Shown: positions 8,652-16,096 of the stretch, in pieces
Numbering within the stretch: the stretch's first letter is position 1
Layout: every line of letters begins with the position of its first letter
NCBI GenBank assembly: GCA_046309355.1
Contig: JBKCPL010000047.1
Coordinates: 1-27,388 of the forward strand
Direction of reading: 5' to 3'
DNA: 27,388 nt
Source of the DNA: CAYSBE01 sp046309355
GTDB lineage: Bacteria > Bacteroidota > Bacteroidia > UKL13-3
Translations under genes and position numbers: made by a program
Notes under the pieces: generated by a model
Told to the model about the DNA's origin: nothing
What the model saw: the letters and a program-made list of their open reading frames with translations, nothing else
Database searches by the model: none

Positions 8652-10625
8652 TTATTGTATGCGTGAATGAAGTATACCTTCACGTGTGGTTACCTCTTTG
8701 TAGTCAAGCGCTTCAAATACCGAATTCTGACTAATAAATTCAGGTACGATAGATTTCATTTTCATAACCAACTTTTCGTTGTTCTGTTCATTGTAAAGAT
8801 TGATTATTTCATCAATCTGTTCTTGAACCCAATCAAATTCGTACATCCTTACTTTACCTATCATAATCTTAGGGTGGTAGGTAGGTACTGTGTTTTCCTG
8901 ATCTGCCAGAAGTTCTTCGGTTAACTTTTCACCGGGTCTTAAACCGCTAAATGATATTTGTATATCTTCACCAATCTTTAATCCTGAAAGCTGTATCATT
9001 TTACGGGCCAAATCCAAAATACGAATTGATTTACCCATATCGAAAATGTAAATTTCACCGCCATTGCCCATATTCCCTGCCTCAAGCACCAGCTGGCATG
9101 CTTCGGGAATAGTCATAAAATAGCGTGTTACATCGGGGTGTGTGACTGTTACAGGACCTCCATCTTCAATTTGTTTTCTGAACTTTGGAATTACCGAACC
9201 ACTTGACCCAAGTACATTCCCAAATCGTGTTGTAATGAATTTGGTTACCGCTTTCGGGTTGGCCTGTAAGTGGTGGTTAAGCGATTGTATATAAATTTCG
9301 GCTATGCGTTTGGATGCCCCCATTACATTGGTAGGGTTAACTGCCTTGTCGGTTGATACAAATACAAATTTGTTCACCTTAAATTCTACTGATAAATCTG
9401 CAACCGTTTTTGTACCCCCAACATTCACTCGAATGGATTCAGATGGATTATCTTCCATTAAAGGTACGTGCTTATATGCTGCTGCGTGAAATACAAAATC
9501 GGGCTTATATGTTTGAAACACTTTACGCATCCTCGCATCGACAGTAACATCTGCCACTACTATTTCAATGCTGCTGGCATAGGCTTTTTTGTAATTAATG
9601 GCGAGTTCGCTATCCAACTCATATAACTGTACCTCTGATTTATCCAGCAATACCAGTTTTCTTGGATTAAAACTGTTCAATATTTGCCTGGCTATTTCAC
9701 TTCCTATTGAACCGGCTGCCCCTGTAATGAGTATAGTTTTATTGAAAAACTTTTGTGCAATAGCGCCTTTGTCCAGCACTATTTCATCGCGCTGCAATAA
9801 GTCTTCAATTTTTATAGCCCGTATCTGGTTAAAGCTAAGCTCACCGTTTATCCAACGATCGGCAGGTGGCACATTGCGAACACGAACATCTGCCTGCATG
9901 GCCAGTTCAATCAGTTCTTGCTTGCGCGTTTTTGAAATTTTTTGTGAAGATATGACTAGCTCGTGTATATCCATTTCAGCAAACAGCTGTTCCAATTCTT
10001 TGCCGGCCTTATGAATGGTTACTCCATCTACGTAGTTATTTATCCGTTTTGATTCATCGTCAAAAAATGCAACTACCTTCATTTTACCGCTTGGATGTTG
10101 CTCAAGTTTTCGTTTGGCTATTATACCGGCCTCATCGGCACCAAAAATGGCAACTCTCACAATGCTTGATTCATTTGGCCTGCTAATGCGTATGTACAAT
10201 ACCTTAACCGCAATTCTGAAGGCATTCATGAGCAGTGTGGTCAAAATATAATCAATGATGATAACGGAAACGGGTAGAAGTATAAGATGGCTGTTATTGA
10301 TGTACTTGTATGCAAATGATATAACAAAAACCAGTGTTGTGCTGGCTGTTACTGCATAAAACACCTTCATAGCATCATGCAGGCTGGTATGTCTTATAAT
10401 TCCTGCGTAGGTTCTGAAATAAAGCATAAACATAACCCGAGCTCCTAACACGATGGGCAGTGGTTTAAAGTACTCTACAAGAACGGCATCGTTTAAAAAG
10501 AAGTTGAACCTCAGCAGTACGGCCAATACAAATGAAAAGCTGCAAATGAATAAATCAATAAAGAAGATTATCCAACGCGGAGTGTTGCTGCTTTCGGGTA
10601 TTAATGATCGGATAATTCTATTCAT
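8652..10625 (-). CDS. Membrane-bound NDP-sugar 4,6-dehydratase, CapD/FlaA1/WbpM type
   Basis: Protein of 657 residues, the normal size for long membrane members of this family. Several N-terminal hydrophobic segments (within about residues 15-145) are followed by a first nucleotide-binding fold (VAIFGADEAG, from about residue 165). The catalytic extended SDR domain then begins with GAAGSIGSEI at 302-311. The family's Met in place of the usual SDR Tyr is visible in the STDK...MGASK region (Ser424/Thr425, Met435, Lys439). Such enzymes convert UDP-GlcNAc or UDP-GalNAc to 4-keto-6-deoxy sugars for capsule, O-antigen or protein glycans. It lies 44 bases after the sugar-transferase gene, presumably in one transcript with it. 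The exact substrate cannot be read from sequence. Confidence 0.9.
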   Translation of the reverse strand: MNRIIRSLIPESSNTPRWIIFFIDLFICSFSFVLAVLLRFNFFLNDAVLVEYFKPLPIVLGARVMFMLYFRTYAGIIRHTSLHDAMKVFYAVTASTTLVFVISFAYKYINNSHLILLPVSVIIIDYILTTLLMNAFRIAVKVLYIRISRPNESSIVRVAIFGADEAGIIAKRKLEQHPSGKMKVVAFFDDESKRINNYVDGVTIHKAGKELEQLFAEMDIHELVISSQKISKTRKQELIELAMQADVRVRNVPPADRWINGELSFNQIRAIKIEDLLQRDEIVLDKGAIAQKFFNKTILITGAAGSIGSEIARQILNSFNPRKLVLLDKSEVQLYELDSELAINYKKAYASSIEIVVADVTVDARMRKVFQTYKPDFVFHAAAYKHVPLMEDNPSESIRVNVGGTKTVADLSVEFKVNKFVFVSTDKAVNPTNVMGASKRIAEIYIQSLNHHLQANPKAVTKFITTRFGNVLGSSGSVIPKFRKQIEDGGPVTVTHPDVTRYFMTIPEACQLVLEAGNMGNGGEIYIFDMGKSIRILDLARKMIQLSGLKIGEDIQISFSGLRPGEKLTEELLADQENTVPTYHPKIMIGKVRMYEFDWVQEQIDEIINLYNEQNNEKLVMKMKSIVPEFISQNSVFEALDYKEVTTREGILHSRIQ

Positions 10626-10669
10626 GCGGATTTTATAAAGCGAATATAGTATTTATACATCGGATTAAA

Positions 10670-11266
10670 CTATTTTAATATTCCCACAATTCGAAATAGT
10701 GTCCTGAAAATTAATCGAATATCACCTAAAAATGACTGATTTTCGATGTATTCCAGATTCAGTTTCAGTTTTTGAGGCATGATAGTATGAATATAGTCAT
10801 ACTCCGGATCTGCTGACCTGCCCAGCAATTCGTTTTCATTGATAAATAACAGCGATGCATAATCAGTAATACCGGGTCTTATGTTCAGTACCTTTATTTG
10901 CTCAGCATTGTACATATCTACGTATTTTCGAACTTCAGGACGTGGACCAACAAAACTCATGTCGCCTTTTAGCACATTAATCAGCTGCGGCCATTCATCC
11001 ACTTTGTATTTACGCAATACATAACCCAGCGGTGTTATTCGCGGATCTCTACTGCCCACGGTAATAGCAGAACCCGCATATGTCCGCGTGTACATGGTTC
11101 TGAATTTATACAACCTGAATTCCGTATTGTGTTTTCCGACACGTAGTTGTGTAAATATTCCAGGTCCCGCTGATGTAAGTCGAACGCAAAGCCAGATAAG
11201 TACTAAAAGCGGTGACAATATCATCACCGCACAGCCGCTAACACAAACATCAAATATCCGTTTCAT
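10670..11266 (-). CDS. PglC-like phosphoglycosyl transferase (initiating sugar transferase)
   Basis: Protein of 198 residues, a small monotopic phosphoglycosyl transferase of the bacterial sugar transferase family. It begins KRIFDVCVSG and has a single hydrophobic re-entrant helix (about residues 8-30). The family landmarks LYKFRTM (52-58), the Asp90-Glu91 catalytic dyad in KVDEWPQ, and SFVGPRPE (104-111) are all present. It should load a sugar-1-phosphate onto undecaprenyl phosphate to start a surface glycan. The length matches the short PglC form, without the long N-terminal WcaJ extension. It has its own well-formed promoter (11292-11320) and the dehydratase gene follows directly, so the two may make and load the same modified sugar. 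Confidence 0.9.
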   Translation of the reverse strand: MKRIFDVCVSGCAVMILSPLLVLIWLCVRLTSAGPGIFTQLRVGKHNTEFRLYKFRTMYTRTYAGSAITVGSRDPRITPLGYVLRKYKVDEWPQLINVLKGDMSFVGPRPEVRKYVDMYNAEQIKVLNIRPGITDYASLLFINENELLGRSADPEYDYIHTIMPQKLKLNLEYIENQSFLGDIRLIFRTLFRIVGILK

Positions 11267-11291
11267 GCTACATACGTAGTAGTTAATGACT

Positions 11292-11320
11292 CAAATTTAA
11301 TGGATTATACGCTTGCACAA
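11292..11320 (-). promoter_or_regulatory. Bacteroidota-type promoter for the sugar transferase/dehydratase pair
   Basis: On the minus strand, TTG (11320-11318), an 18-base spacer and TAAATTTG (11299-11292) match both consensus elements with ideal spacing. The start codon at 11266 would follow a leader of about 20 bases. Confidence 0.65.
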
Positions 11321-11367
11321 TCTGCTGCATGCATTTTATAGGCAATATACACTGAATACGGTACTGA

Positions 11368-12162
11368 TTATACTGCAACAGATGCCTTGATAGCGGGATG
11401 GGGATTGTAATTCTCTAGCGTAAAATCGCTGTAAGTAAAATCGAAAACCGACTGAATGGTTGAATTTAGTTTCACGATTGGGTATGGCCTGGGCTCACGC
11501 GATAGCTGTAACGAAACCTGCTCGAAATGATTGGAGTATATGTGTGCATCACCAAACGTATGAATAAAATCACCGGGCTGCAGGTTGCAAACCTGAGCCA
11601 TCATTAGCGTTAATAATGCATAGGAAGCAATATTAAACGGCACACCTAGAAACATATCGGCACTTCGCTGGTATAACTGGCAACTCAATTTGCCATCGGC
11701 AACATAAAACTGAAAAAAAGCATGGCATGGCATGAGCGCCATATTGGGTAAGTCGGCTACATTCCACGCACTCACTATCATTCTTCGGCTATCCGGGTTT
11801 CGCTTTATCGTATCAATGACTTCTGTCAGCTGATCAATATGTTTGCCATCGGGCGCAGGCCAGCTTCGCCACTGATAGCCATATACAGGACCAAGGTTGC
11901 CGTCTTTGTCTGCCCATTCATCCCAAATGGTCACCCCGTTATCCGTTAAATATTTCGTGTTGGTTTCTCCTTTTATAAACCACAGCAATTCATAAATAAT
12001 AGATTTTAAATGCACCTTCTTGGTGGTGACAAGAGGAAACCCTTCGCTTAAGTTAAATCGGAGTTGTGCTCCAAAAACGCTTTTTGTTCCGGTTCCTGTA
12101 CGGTCCGTTTTTACAGTACCATTTTCGAATACGTGGCGAAGCAGGGTTTCATATTGGTTCAT
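11368..12162 (-). CDS. thyA: Thymidylate synthase ThyA
   Basis: Protein of 264 residues, the same length as E. coli ThyA. It methylates dUMP to dTMP with 5,10-methylene-tetrahydrofolate. The catalytic Cys146 lies in LMPCHAFFQFYV, as in E. coli. The dUMP-phosphate-binding Arg21 (DRTGTGT), the Arg126-Arg127 pair (DSRRMIVSAWN), the QRSADMFLGVPFNIASY segment and the C-terminal YNPHPAIK...V tail are all visible. It starts 95 bases after the lolA-like gene, on the same strand. No dihydrofolate reductase gene follows it here, although the two are often adjacent in bacteria. A weaker promoter-like pair lies upstream (CAA at 12232-12234 and TAAATGTA at 12209-12216 on the plus strand). Confidence 0.97.
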   Translation of the reverse strand: MNQYETLLRHVFENGTVKTDRTGTGTKSVFGAQLRFNLSEGFPLVTTKKVHLKSIIYELLWFIKGETNTKYLTDNGVTIWDEWADKDGNLGPVYGYQWRSWPAPDGKHIDQLTEVIDTIKRNPDSRRMIVSAWNVADLPNMALMPCHAFFQFYVADGKLSCQLYQRSADMFLGVPFNIASYALLTLMMAQVCNLQPGDFIHTFGDAHIYSNHFEQVSLQLSREPRPYPIVKLNSTIQSVFDFTYSDFTLENYNPHPAIKASVAV

Positions 12163-12256
12163 TGGAAATAAAAATAATTTAATGCTATGCGAATTACGCG
12201 CTGTCGGTTAAATGTAGAACCAAAATGTTTTCAACACCTGTGTTAGGATTCCTTAT

Positions 12257-12958
12257 CTAATCATTTCTCAAATCAATTACCTCGACACCGGGGTATTTCG
12301 TTTTATCAAAGGTGAAAAACTTTTCCTCCAGCTTAACATTCGGGTACTGATTGGTGATGGTGTAAGTGTGTACATTGCTGTTTTTATCAAACACTACCGA
12401 TTTAAGTATGGTCTGATTGGTTTTGTCAATGGTGACTTTCACTTTGAAAAAGTTTCGCTTCTTATCTTTAGGTGTAAGTTCTACCACTACCATATCTTTA
12501 TTGCCCTCTTTGCGCTCATCTTCTATTTTGTAGAGAAAGCCTTTGTTGTACATGGTAAATATATCCTCGATACGAATAGCATTTTCTTTCGGCTTATAGG
12601 CACTAACCTGTACTTCATTTATCTCTTTGCTGTATGTCCATAGTGTGCTGTTATCGCATATAATCAACTGCCCAGCTATGTCAAGCCTGAACTTGTTGCC
12701 TTTTACGTACAATGTCCCTTTTTGTTTCTCGCTCTGTTTATCTACCTTACTTTCTATACCGTATACAAAGTCAGCTTTTATCGTTTTAAAGTTCTTATAC
12801 CTCTTGCTTATAAGGTCAAGAAGCTTGTCGGCTTGTTTGTCGCTAATGGCTGATTTGGCCTCTTTGGAAGTGTTTTTTCTGGTTTTACCGTCAGCCGGTT
12901 TTTGGGCAAACACAACAAGCGAGTGCCAAACGAAAATGAGTATCAAAATGTATTTCAC
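12257..12958 (-). CDS. lolA: LolA-family outer-membrane lipoprotein carrier protein
   Basis: Protein of 233 residues from the chosen GTG. It starts with a clean signal peptide ending VVFA before QKPADG. A charged linker and a LolA-type fold follow: YKNFKTIKADF, GTLYVKGNKFRLDI, IICDNSTLWTYS, and a C-terminal TKYPGVEVIDLR segment. LolA shuttles lipoproteins across the periplasm to the outer membrane. The frame stays open upstream, with an ATG at 13021 that overlaps the end of rmuC by 8 bases. That start would give a long N-terminus with an extra hydrophobic piece ahead of the signal. GTG 12958 gives the more ordinary signal peptide, but the ATG cannot be excluded. Its position directly after rmuC suggests cotranscription. 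Confidence 0.8.
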   Translation of the reverse strand: MKYILILIFVWHSLVVFAQKPADGKTRKNTSKEAKSAISDKQADKLLDLISKRYKNFKTIKADFVYGIESKVDKQSEKQKGTLYVKGNKFRLDIAGQLIICDNSTLWTYSKEINEVQVSAYKPKENAIRIEDIFTMYNKGFLYKIEDERKEGNKDMVVVELTPKDKKRNFFKVKVTIDKTNQTILKSVVFDKNSNVHTYTITNQYPNVKLEEKFFTFDKTKYPGVEVIDLRND

Positions 12959-13013
12959 AGTGCAAATATGAGAGAAATAGTTCAAACAACAGACGAACCC
13001 AAACGTGATTTTT

Positions 13014-14327
13014 TTATTCATCCATAGATCGGTCGAGCAGGTTTTGTGGAAGCTGCTTAGAGGCTGATGCGCCCATCTTTTTGAGTTCTTCCACTTTACG
13101 CAGTATATTCCCATTGCCGCTGGTCAGTTTTTTCATGGCATCTTCGTATATAGCTTTTGATTGATCCATCTTTTTCCCGATATCAATCATATCAGTGGTA
13201 AACCCGTGAAACTTATCATACAAATCACCCGCTTTGTGTGCTATTTCCATGGCATTTCGGTTCTGATACTCGTGTCGCCAGATATTAGAAACCGTACGCA
13301 GCGTAGCCAGCAATGTGGTAGGACTGACTATGACAATATTTTTCTCAAATGCATCGGTAAAAAGCTGACCATCGTGCTGAACGGCTGCAGCAAAGGCGGG
13401 TTCAACAGCTATGAACAGCAATACAAAATCAAGCGAGCGGCCACTGTATAGTTGTTGATAGTTTTTATCACTCAGGCCCTTCACATGATTGCGAACAGAC
13501 TGAATATGCTCTTTGATGGCAACCGCTTTTACGGTATCGTCATCGGCATTTATGTAGCGCTCGTAGGCAACCAGCGATACCTTCGAATCAATGACCAGGG
13601 TTTTTCCATCGGGTAAATTAACAAGAACATCGGGCTGCAATCTCTTGCCATCTTCAGTGGATGCGCTAGACTGTGTAAGGTATTCTCTTCCCTTCTGCAA
13701 ACCCGATTTTTCCAAAATACTTTCTAAAATAAACTCACCCCAATTGCCTTGTGTTTTGGTATCGCCTTTCAGCGCTTTGGTTAGGTTTTGAGCCTCCTGA
13801 TGCATCACCTGATTGAGAGATAACAACTGCTTGATTTCTCCTTTTAACGTGTTGCGCTCGGCTGCTTCAACATCATATACACGCTGCACTTTTTCTTCAA
13901 ATTCCTTGATGCGTTCTTTCAGTGGCTGTAGTATTACATCCAGGTTTGTTCTGTTTTGGTCGGTAAACTTTTGCGACTTTTCTTCCAGTATTTTATTGGC
14001 CAGGTTTTCAAATTCCTGTTTAAATCGTTCGTTCAGCTGATCCAGATGCATGGCTTGCTCAACCAGTTTTTGTTGCAGTTGTTTCACCTCACTTTCAAAC
14101 CGTGATGCATCAGCTGTTGCCTGTAGCAGTTTGGTATTTAATTCCTGCTGCTGAACTACCGTATACTGCCTTTCCTGCTGCAAAACCGTTGCAGTTGCTT
14201 CCAGTGCTGCCTTTTCATTTTGAAGCTGACTCAGCAGTTGTGCATCTGCCGGTGTACCCTGCTTGTGAAGTAAACGCGCAATAAGGTAGCCAATTACGAT
14301 TCCGGCAATTAATAATACTATTTCCAT
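13014..14327 (-). CDS. rmuC: DNA recombination protein RmuC family
   Basis: Protein of 437 residues. One N-terminal membrane helix (MEIVLLIAGIVIGYLIARLL) is followed by a long coiled coil (about residues 28-185, Gln/Glu/Lys rich). A conserved RmuC domain includes GNWGEFILESILEKSGL and a PD-(D/E)xK-like nuclease core (Asp233, Asp247, Lys249 in PDV...LVIDSKV). In E. coli RmuC limits recombination at inverted repeats; biochemical details in Bacteroidota are unknown to me. The start at 14327 is preferred over the ATG at 14357. It puts the membrane helix at the terminus, and the likely promoter (14355-14384) lies on top of the upstream ATG. Confidence 0.9.
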   Translation of the reverse strand: MEIVLLIAGIVIGYLIARLLHKQGTPADAQLLSQLQNEKAALEATATVLQQERQYTVVQQQELNTKLLQATADASRFESEVKQLQQKLVEQAMHLDQLNERFKQEFENLANKILEEKSQKFTDQNRTNLDVILQPLKERIKEFEEKVQRVYDVEAAERNTLKGEIKQLLSLNQVMHQEAQNLTKALKGDTKTQGNWGEFILESILEKSGLQKGREYLTQSSASTEDGKRLQPDVLVNLPDGKTLVIDSKVSLVAYERYINADDDTVKAVAIKEHIQSVRNHVKGLSDKNYQQLYSGRSLDFVLLFIAVEPAFAAAVQHDGQLFTDAFEKNIVIVSPTTLLATLRTVSNIWRHEYQNRNAMEIAHKAGDLYDKFHGFTTDMIDIGKKMDQSKAIYEDAMKKLTSGNGNILRKVEELKKMGASASKQLPQNLLDRSMDE

Positions 14328-14354
14328 GCTGCAGTGTATATACGTGTAAAGGTT

Positions 14355-14384
14355 CAAAATTAATTTTTTTAGCCTGTATTTAAA
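14355..14384 (-). promoter_or_regulatory. Candidate promoter for rmuC
   Basis: On the minus strand, TTTA (14384-14381), an 18-base spacer and TAATTTTG (14362-14355) are present. The -7 element is an exact TAnnTTTG match; the -33 element has one mismatch. Transcription starting near 14348 supports the ATG at 14327 as the real rmuC start. The divergent sigma-factor gene begins within 60 bases on the other strand. Confidence 0.5.
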
Positions 14385-14440
14385 CCTTGCAAGGGTTATT
14401 CTATCTTAGCGCATGTATATTTTTTAGCTAACCAACCGAT

Positions 14441-14995
14441 TTGAACCAGACAAACGAGGCTTCAGATGATGAACAGATTCTTCAAAAGTTTGCCCATGAG
14501 CATACTCGTGAAGCTGCGTTTAGCCTGCTGCTCAAAAAATATACCTCACGCGTGTATGCCCATGTCAGACGTATTGTGATAAACCACGATGATGCAGACG
14601 ATGTGGTGCAAAATACATTTATTAATGTATGGCTGCACCTGAGCGATTTCAGAAACGACTCCAAGTTGTACACCTGGATTTATCGAATAGCTACCAATGA
14701 AGCTATCAAATTTCTGAATAAGAAAAAAACTCGATGGATGCTGCCCTTGCTGGATGTGGAAAGCAGCTTATCAAAATCGCTGGTAACTGATCCATACTTT
14801 AATGGTGATGCCGCTTTGCTAAAACTGCAACAGGCTATTTTAACATTGCCCGAAAAACAGCGGCTGGTTTTTAACATGAAATATTTTGAAAATATGAAAT
14901 ACGAAGACATGTCAGAAGTTCTGGGAACCTCAGTAGGTGCGCTAAAGGCTTCTTACCATCATGCTGTTAAAAAACTTGAAAAATATTTAAGTTAA
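14441..14995 (+). CDS. ECF-type RNA polymerase sigma factor (TTG start)
   Basis: Protein of 184 residues with the two ECF domains. Region 2 is at about residues 22-90 (DDADDVVQNTFINVW, then KLYTWIYRIATNEAIKFL). Region 4 is at about 130-182 (LPEKQRLVFNMKYFE, then MSEVLGTSVGALKASYHHAVKKL with its helix-turn-helix). No region 3 or extra C-terminal domain is present. The frame is closed by a stop 12 bases upstream of TTG 14441, and no ATG or GTG occurs before region 2, so TTG is the only reasonable start. It heads a same-strand set with a small membrane protein and a Spy-like periplasmic protein, the usual sigma, anti-sigma and sensor arrangement in Bacteroidota. I find no strong promoter upstream; TATATTTT at 14416-14423 is a poor candidate. 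Confidence 0.92.
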   Translation: MNQTNEASDDEQILQKFAHEHTREAAFSLLLKKYTSRVYAHVRRIVINHDDADDVVQNTFINVWLHLSDFRNDSKLYTWIYRIATNEAIKFLNKKKTRWMLPLLDVESSLSKSLVTDPYFNGDAALLKLQQAILTLPEKQRLVFNMKYFENMKYEDMSEVLGTSVGALKASYHHAVKKLEKYLS

Positions 14996-15027
14996 AAATA
15001 AACGTTTATTGTTACATAAAGTCATAT

Positions 15028-15465
15028 ATGCCGAAATTGAATAACACGAACCTACATAACGATGGATTTTCAGTGCCCACTGATTATATGAACACGTTGG
15101 AAAATAAAATACTCCAACGCACTGTACTCATACACGATGGATACTCAGTTCCTGAAGGTTATTTTACACAACTCGCTAATCGAGTTTTGCTACGTACGGT
15201 AAATGCCCGCACGCCATTTGTGAGGCCTACTGCCTTACGTGTGTATGCTAAGTATGCCGCGGCTGCAGCCGTTATACTGGTTAGCAGCGTTGTATTTTAC
15301 AGGTATCAACAACCGACTGACTTTAATAAGGCACTCCACTCGACCGATGAAGCAGTACTTATTGAATATATTGAAGAATATGGACAAAACGATGATGTTT
15401 ATTACATACCTTCGGACGAGATAATAGCCGATGAAGAACTCCCCTATTTACTTTTTGAATCATAA
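15028..15465 (+). CDS. Small membrane protein after ECF sigma gene, putative anti-sigma factor
   Basis: Protein of 145 residues, 32 bases after the sigma gene. A soluble N-terminus contains a tandem duplication: residues 11-33 and 36-58 share the pattern DG(F/Y)SVPxxYxxxLxNxxLxRTV. A basic stretch leads to one hydrophobic helix (about 74-91), and the C-terminus is acidic (many D and E, residues 100-145). Net charge and position predict N-terminus inside and acidic tail in the periplasm. Single-pass proteins next to ECF sigma genes usually restrain the sigma factor through the cytoplasmic end, so anti-sigma function is inferred from context. I see no ZAS zinc motif (HxxxCxxC) and no named family I can assign. 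Confidence 0.7.
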   Translation: MPKLNNTNLHNDGFSVPTDYMNTLENKILQRTVLIHDGYSVPEGYFTQLANRVLLRTVNARTPFVRPTALRVYAKYAAAAAVILVSSVVFYRYQQPTDFNKALHSTDEAVLIEYIEEYGQNDDVYYIPSDEIIADEELPYLLFES

Positions 15466-15475
15466 ACAAATGCTC

Positions 15476-15934
15476 ATGAAATACTTGATTATTATTTGTT
15501 CTGCACTGCTAACATTAACCGGTGTGTATGCTCAGCCCGAAAACGATAACCGCGATGAGCGCATCGAATCCCTTAAAATAGCCTTTATTACTGAAAAACT
15601 AGCCCTCAGCAGCAAAGAAGCGCAGGTTTTCTGGCCGGTATACAACGAATTTTCAGAACAGCTTAAATTGATAAAAGACAAACAACGCGATTTGGCAAAA
15701 CAAATGCGGACGAAAACTGAATTCACGGATCAGGAAGCTGAAAAGTTAATACAAGATCAGGTACAACTGAGGCAGCAGGAGTACGACTTAACCAAAAAAT
15801 ATGTAGGCGATTTTAAACGTGTACTACCGGTAAAAAAAGTAGCCCGGTTAATGACACTGGAAGATGAATTCCGTGTGCTGGTCATGCAGCGGCTGCGCGA
15901 TGCACGCCCCAGGCCAAATCAACGATCGAGATAA
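15476..15934 (+). CDS. Spy/CpxP-like periplasmic protein of the ECF sigma cassette
   Basis: Protein of 152 residues with a signal peptide ending GVYAQ. The mature part is highly charged and helical: ESLKIAFITEKLALSSKEAQ, FWPVYNEF, a Lys/Gln/Glu-rich helix, and LEDEFRVLVMQRLRD near the end. This resembles the small all-helical periplasmic proteins annotated in Bacteroidota as sensors of ECF-type sigma factors and related to Spy/CpxP chaperones. It lies 10 bases after the putative anti-sigma gene and shares its strand. An ATG 6 bases upstream (15470) gives only two extra residues. The signal it senses cannot be inferred. Confidence 0.75.
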   Translation: MKYLIIICSALLTLTGVYAQPENDNRDERIESLKIAFITEKLALSSKEAQVFWPVYNEFSEQLKLIKDKQRDLAKQMRTKTEFTDQEAEKLIQDQVQLRQQEYDLTKKYVGDFKRVLPVKKVARLMTLEDEFRVLVMQRLRDARPRPNQRSR

Positions 15935-16027
15935 GCGCATTCACTCATACTGATTACAACACCAATCGCTTACAGCTAGGTTACCTGTCTTTTTCTTGTC
16001 GTTTTACATTCATGGTATTTATTGGGT

Positions 16028-16072
16028 AATGTGCACCTAATCAATGTGCATTCACGAATTCGTCTATATTTG
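16028..16072 (+). promoter_or_regulatory. Promoter and tandem direct repeats before the deoxyhypusine-synthase-like gene
   Basis: TATATTTG at 16065-16072 is an exact TAnnTTTG element, 24 bases before the ATG. No good TTG element lies at the expected distance. Instead, the 8-base word AATGTGCA occurs twice in direct orientation, at 16028-16035 and 16043-16050, with a 15-base period, and the second copy covers the -33 position. That arrangement suggests activator or repressor sites. The rest of the 162-base gap (15935-16096) holds only a weak hairpin near 15972-15988 followed by TCTTTTT, perhaps ending the sigma cassette. Confidence 0.5.
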
Positions 16073-16096
16073 TGCCCCTTAAAAACAATACCTGCA

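Noticed and set aside
9598..10014. 138-codon open frame on the plus strand opposite the dehydratase gene
   Set aside because: Ser/Leu-rich translation with no family features, lying wholly antisense to a well-supported gene; a shadow frame.
16022..16096. Upstream in-frame start for the DHS-like protein
   Set aside because: The promoter -7 element at 16065-16072 lies inside that extension and the added residues look unlike the family; ATG 16097 is better.
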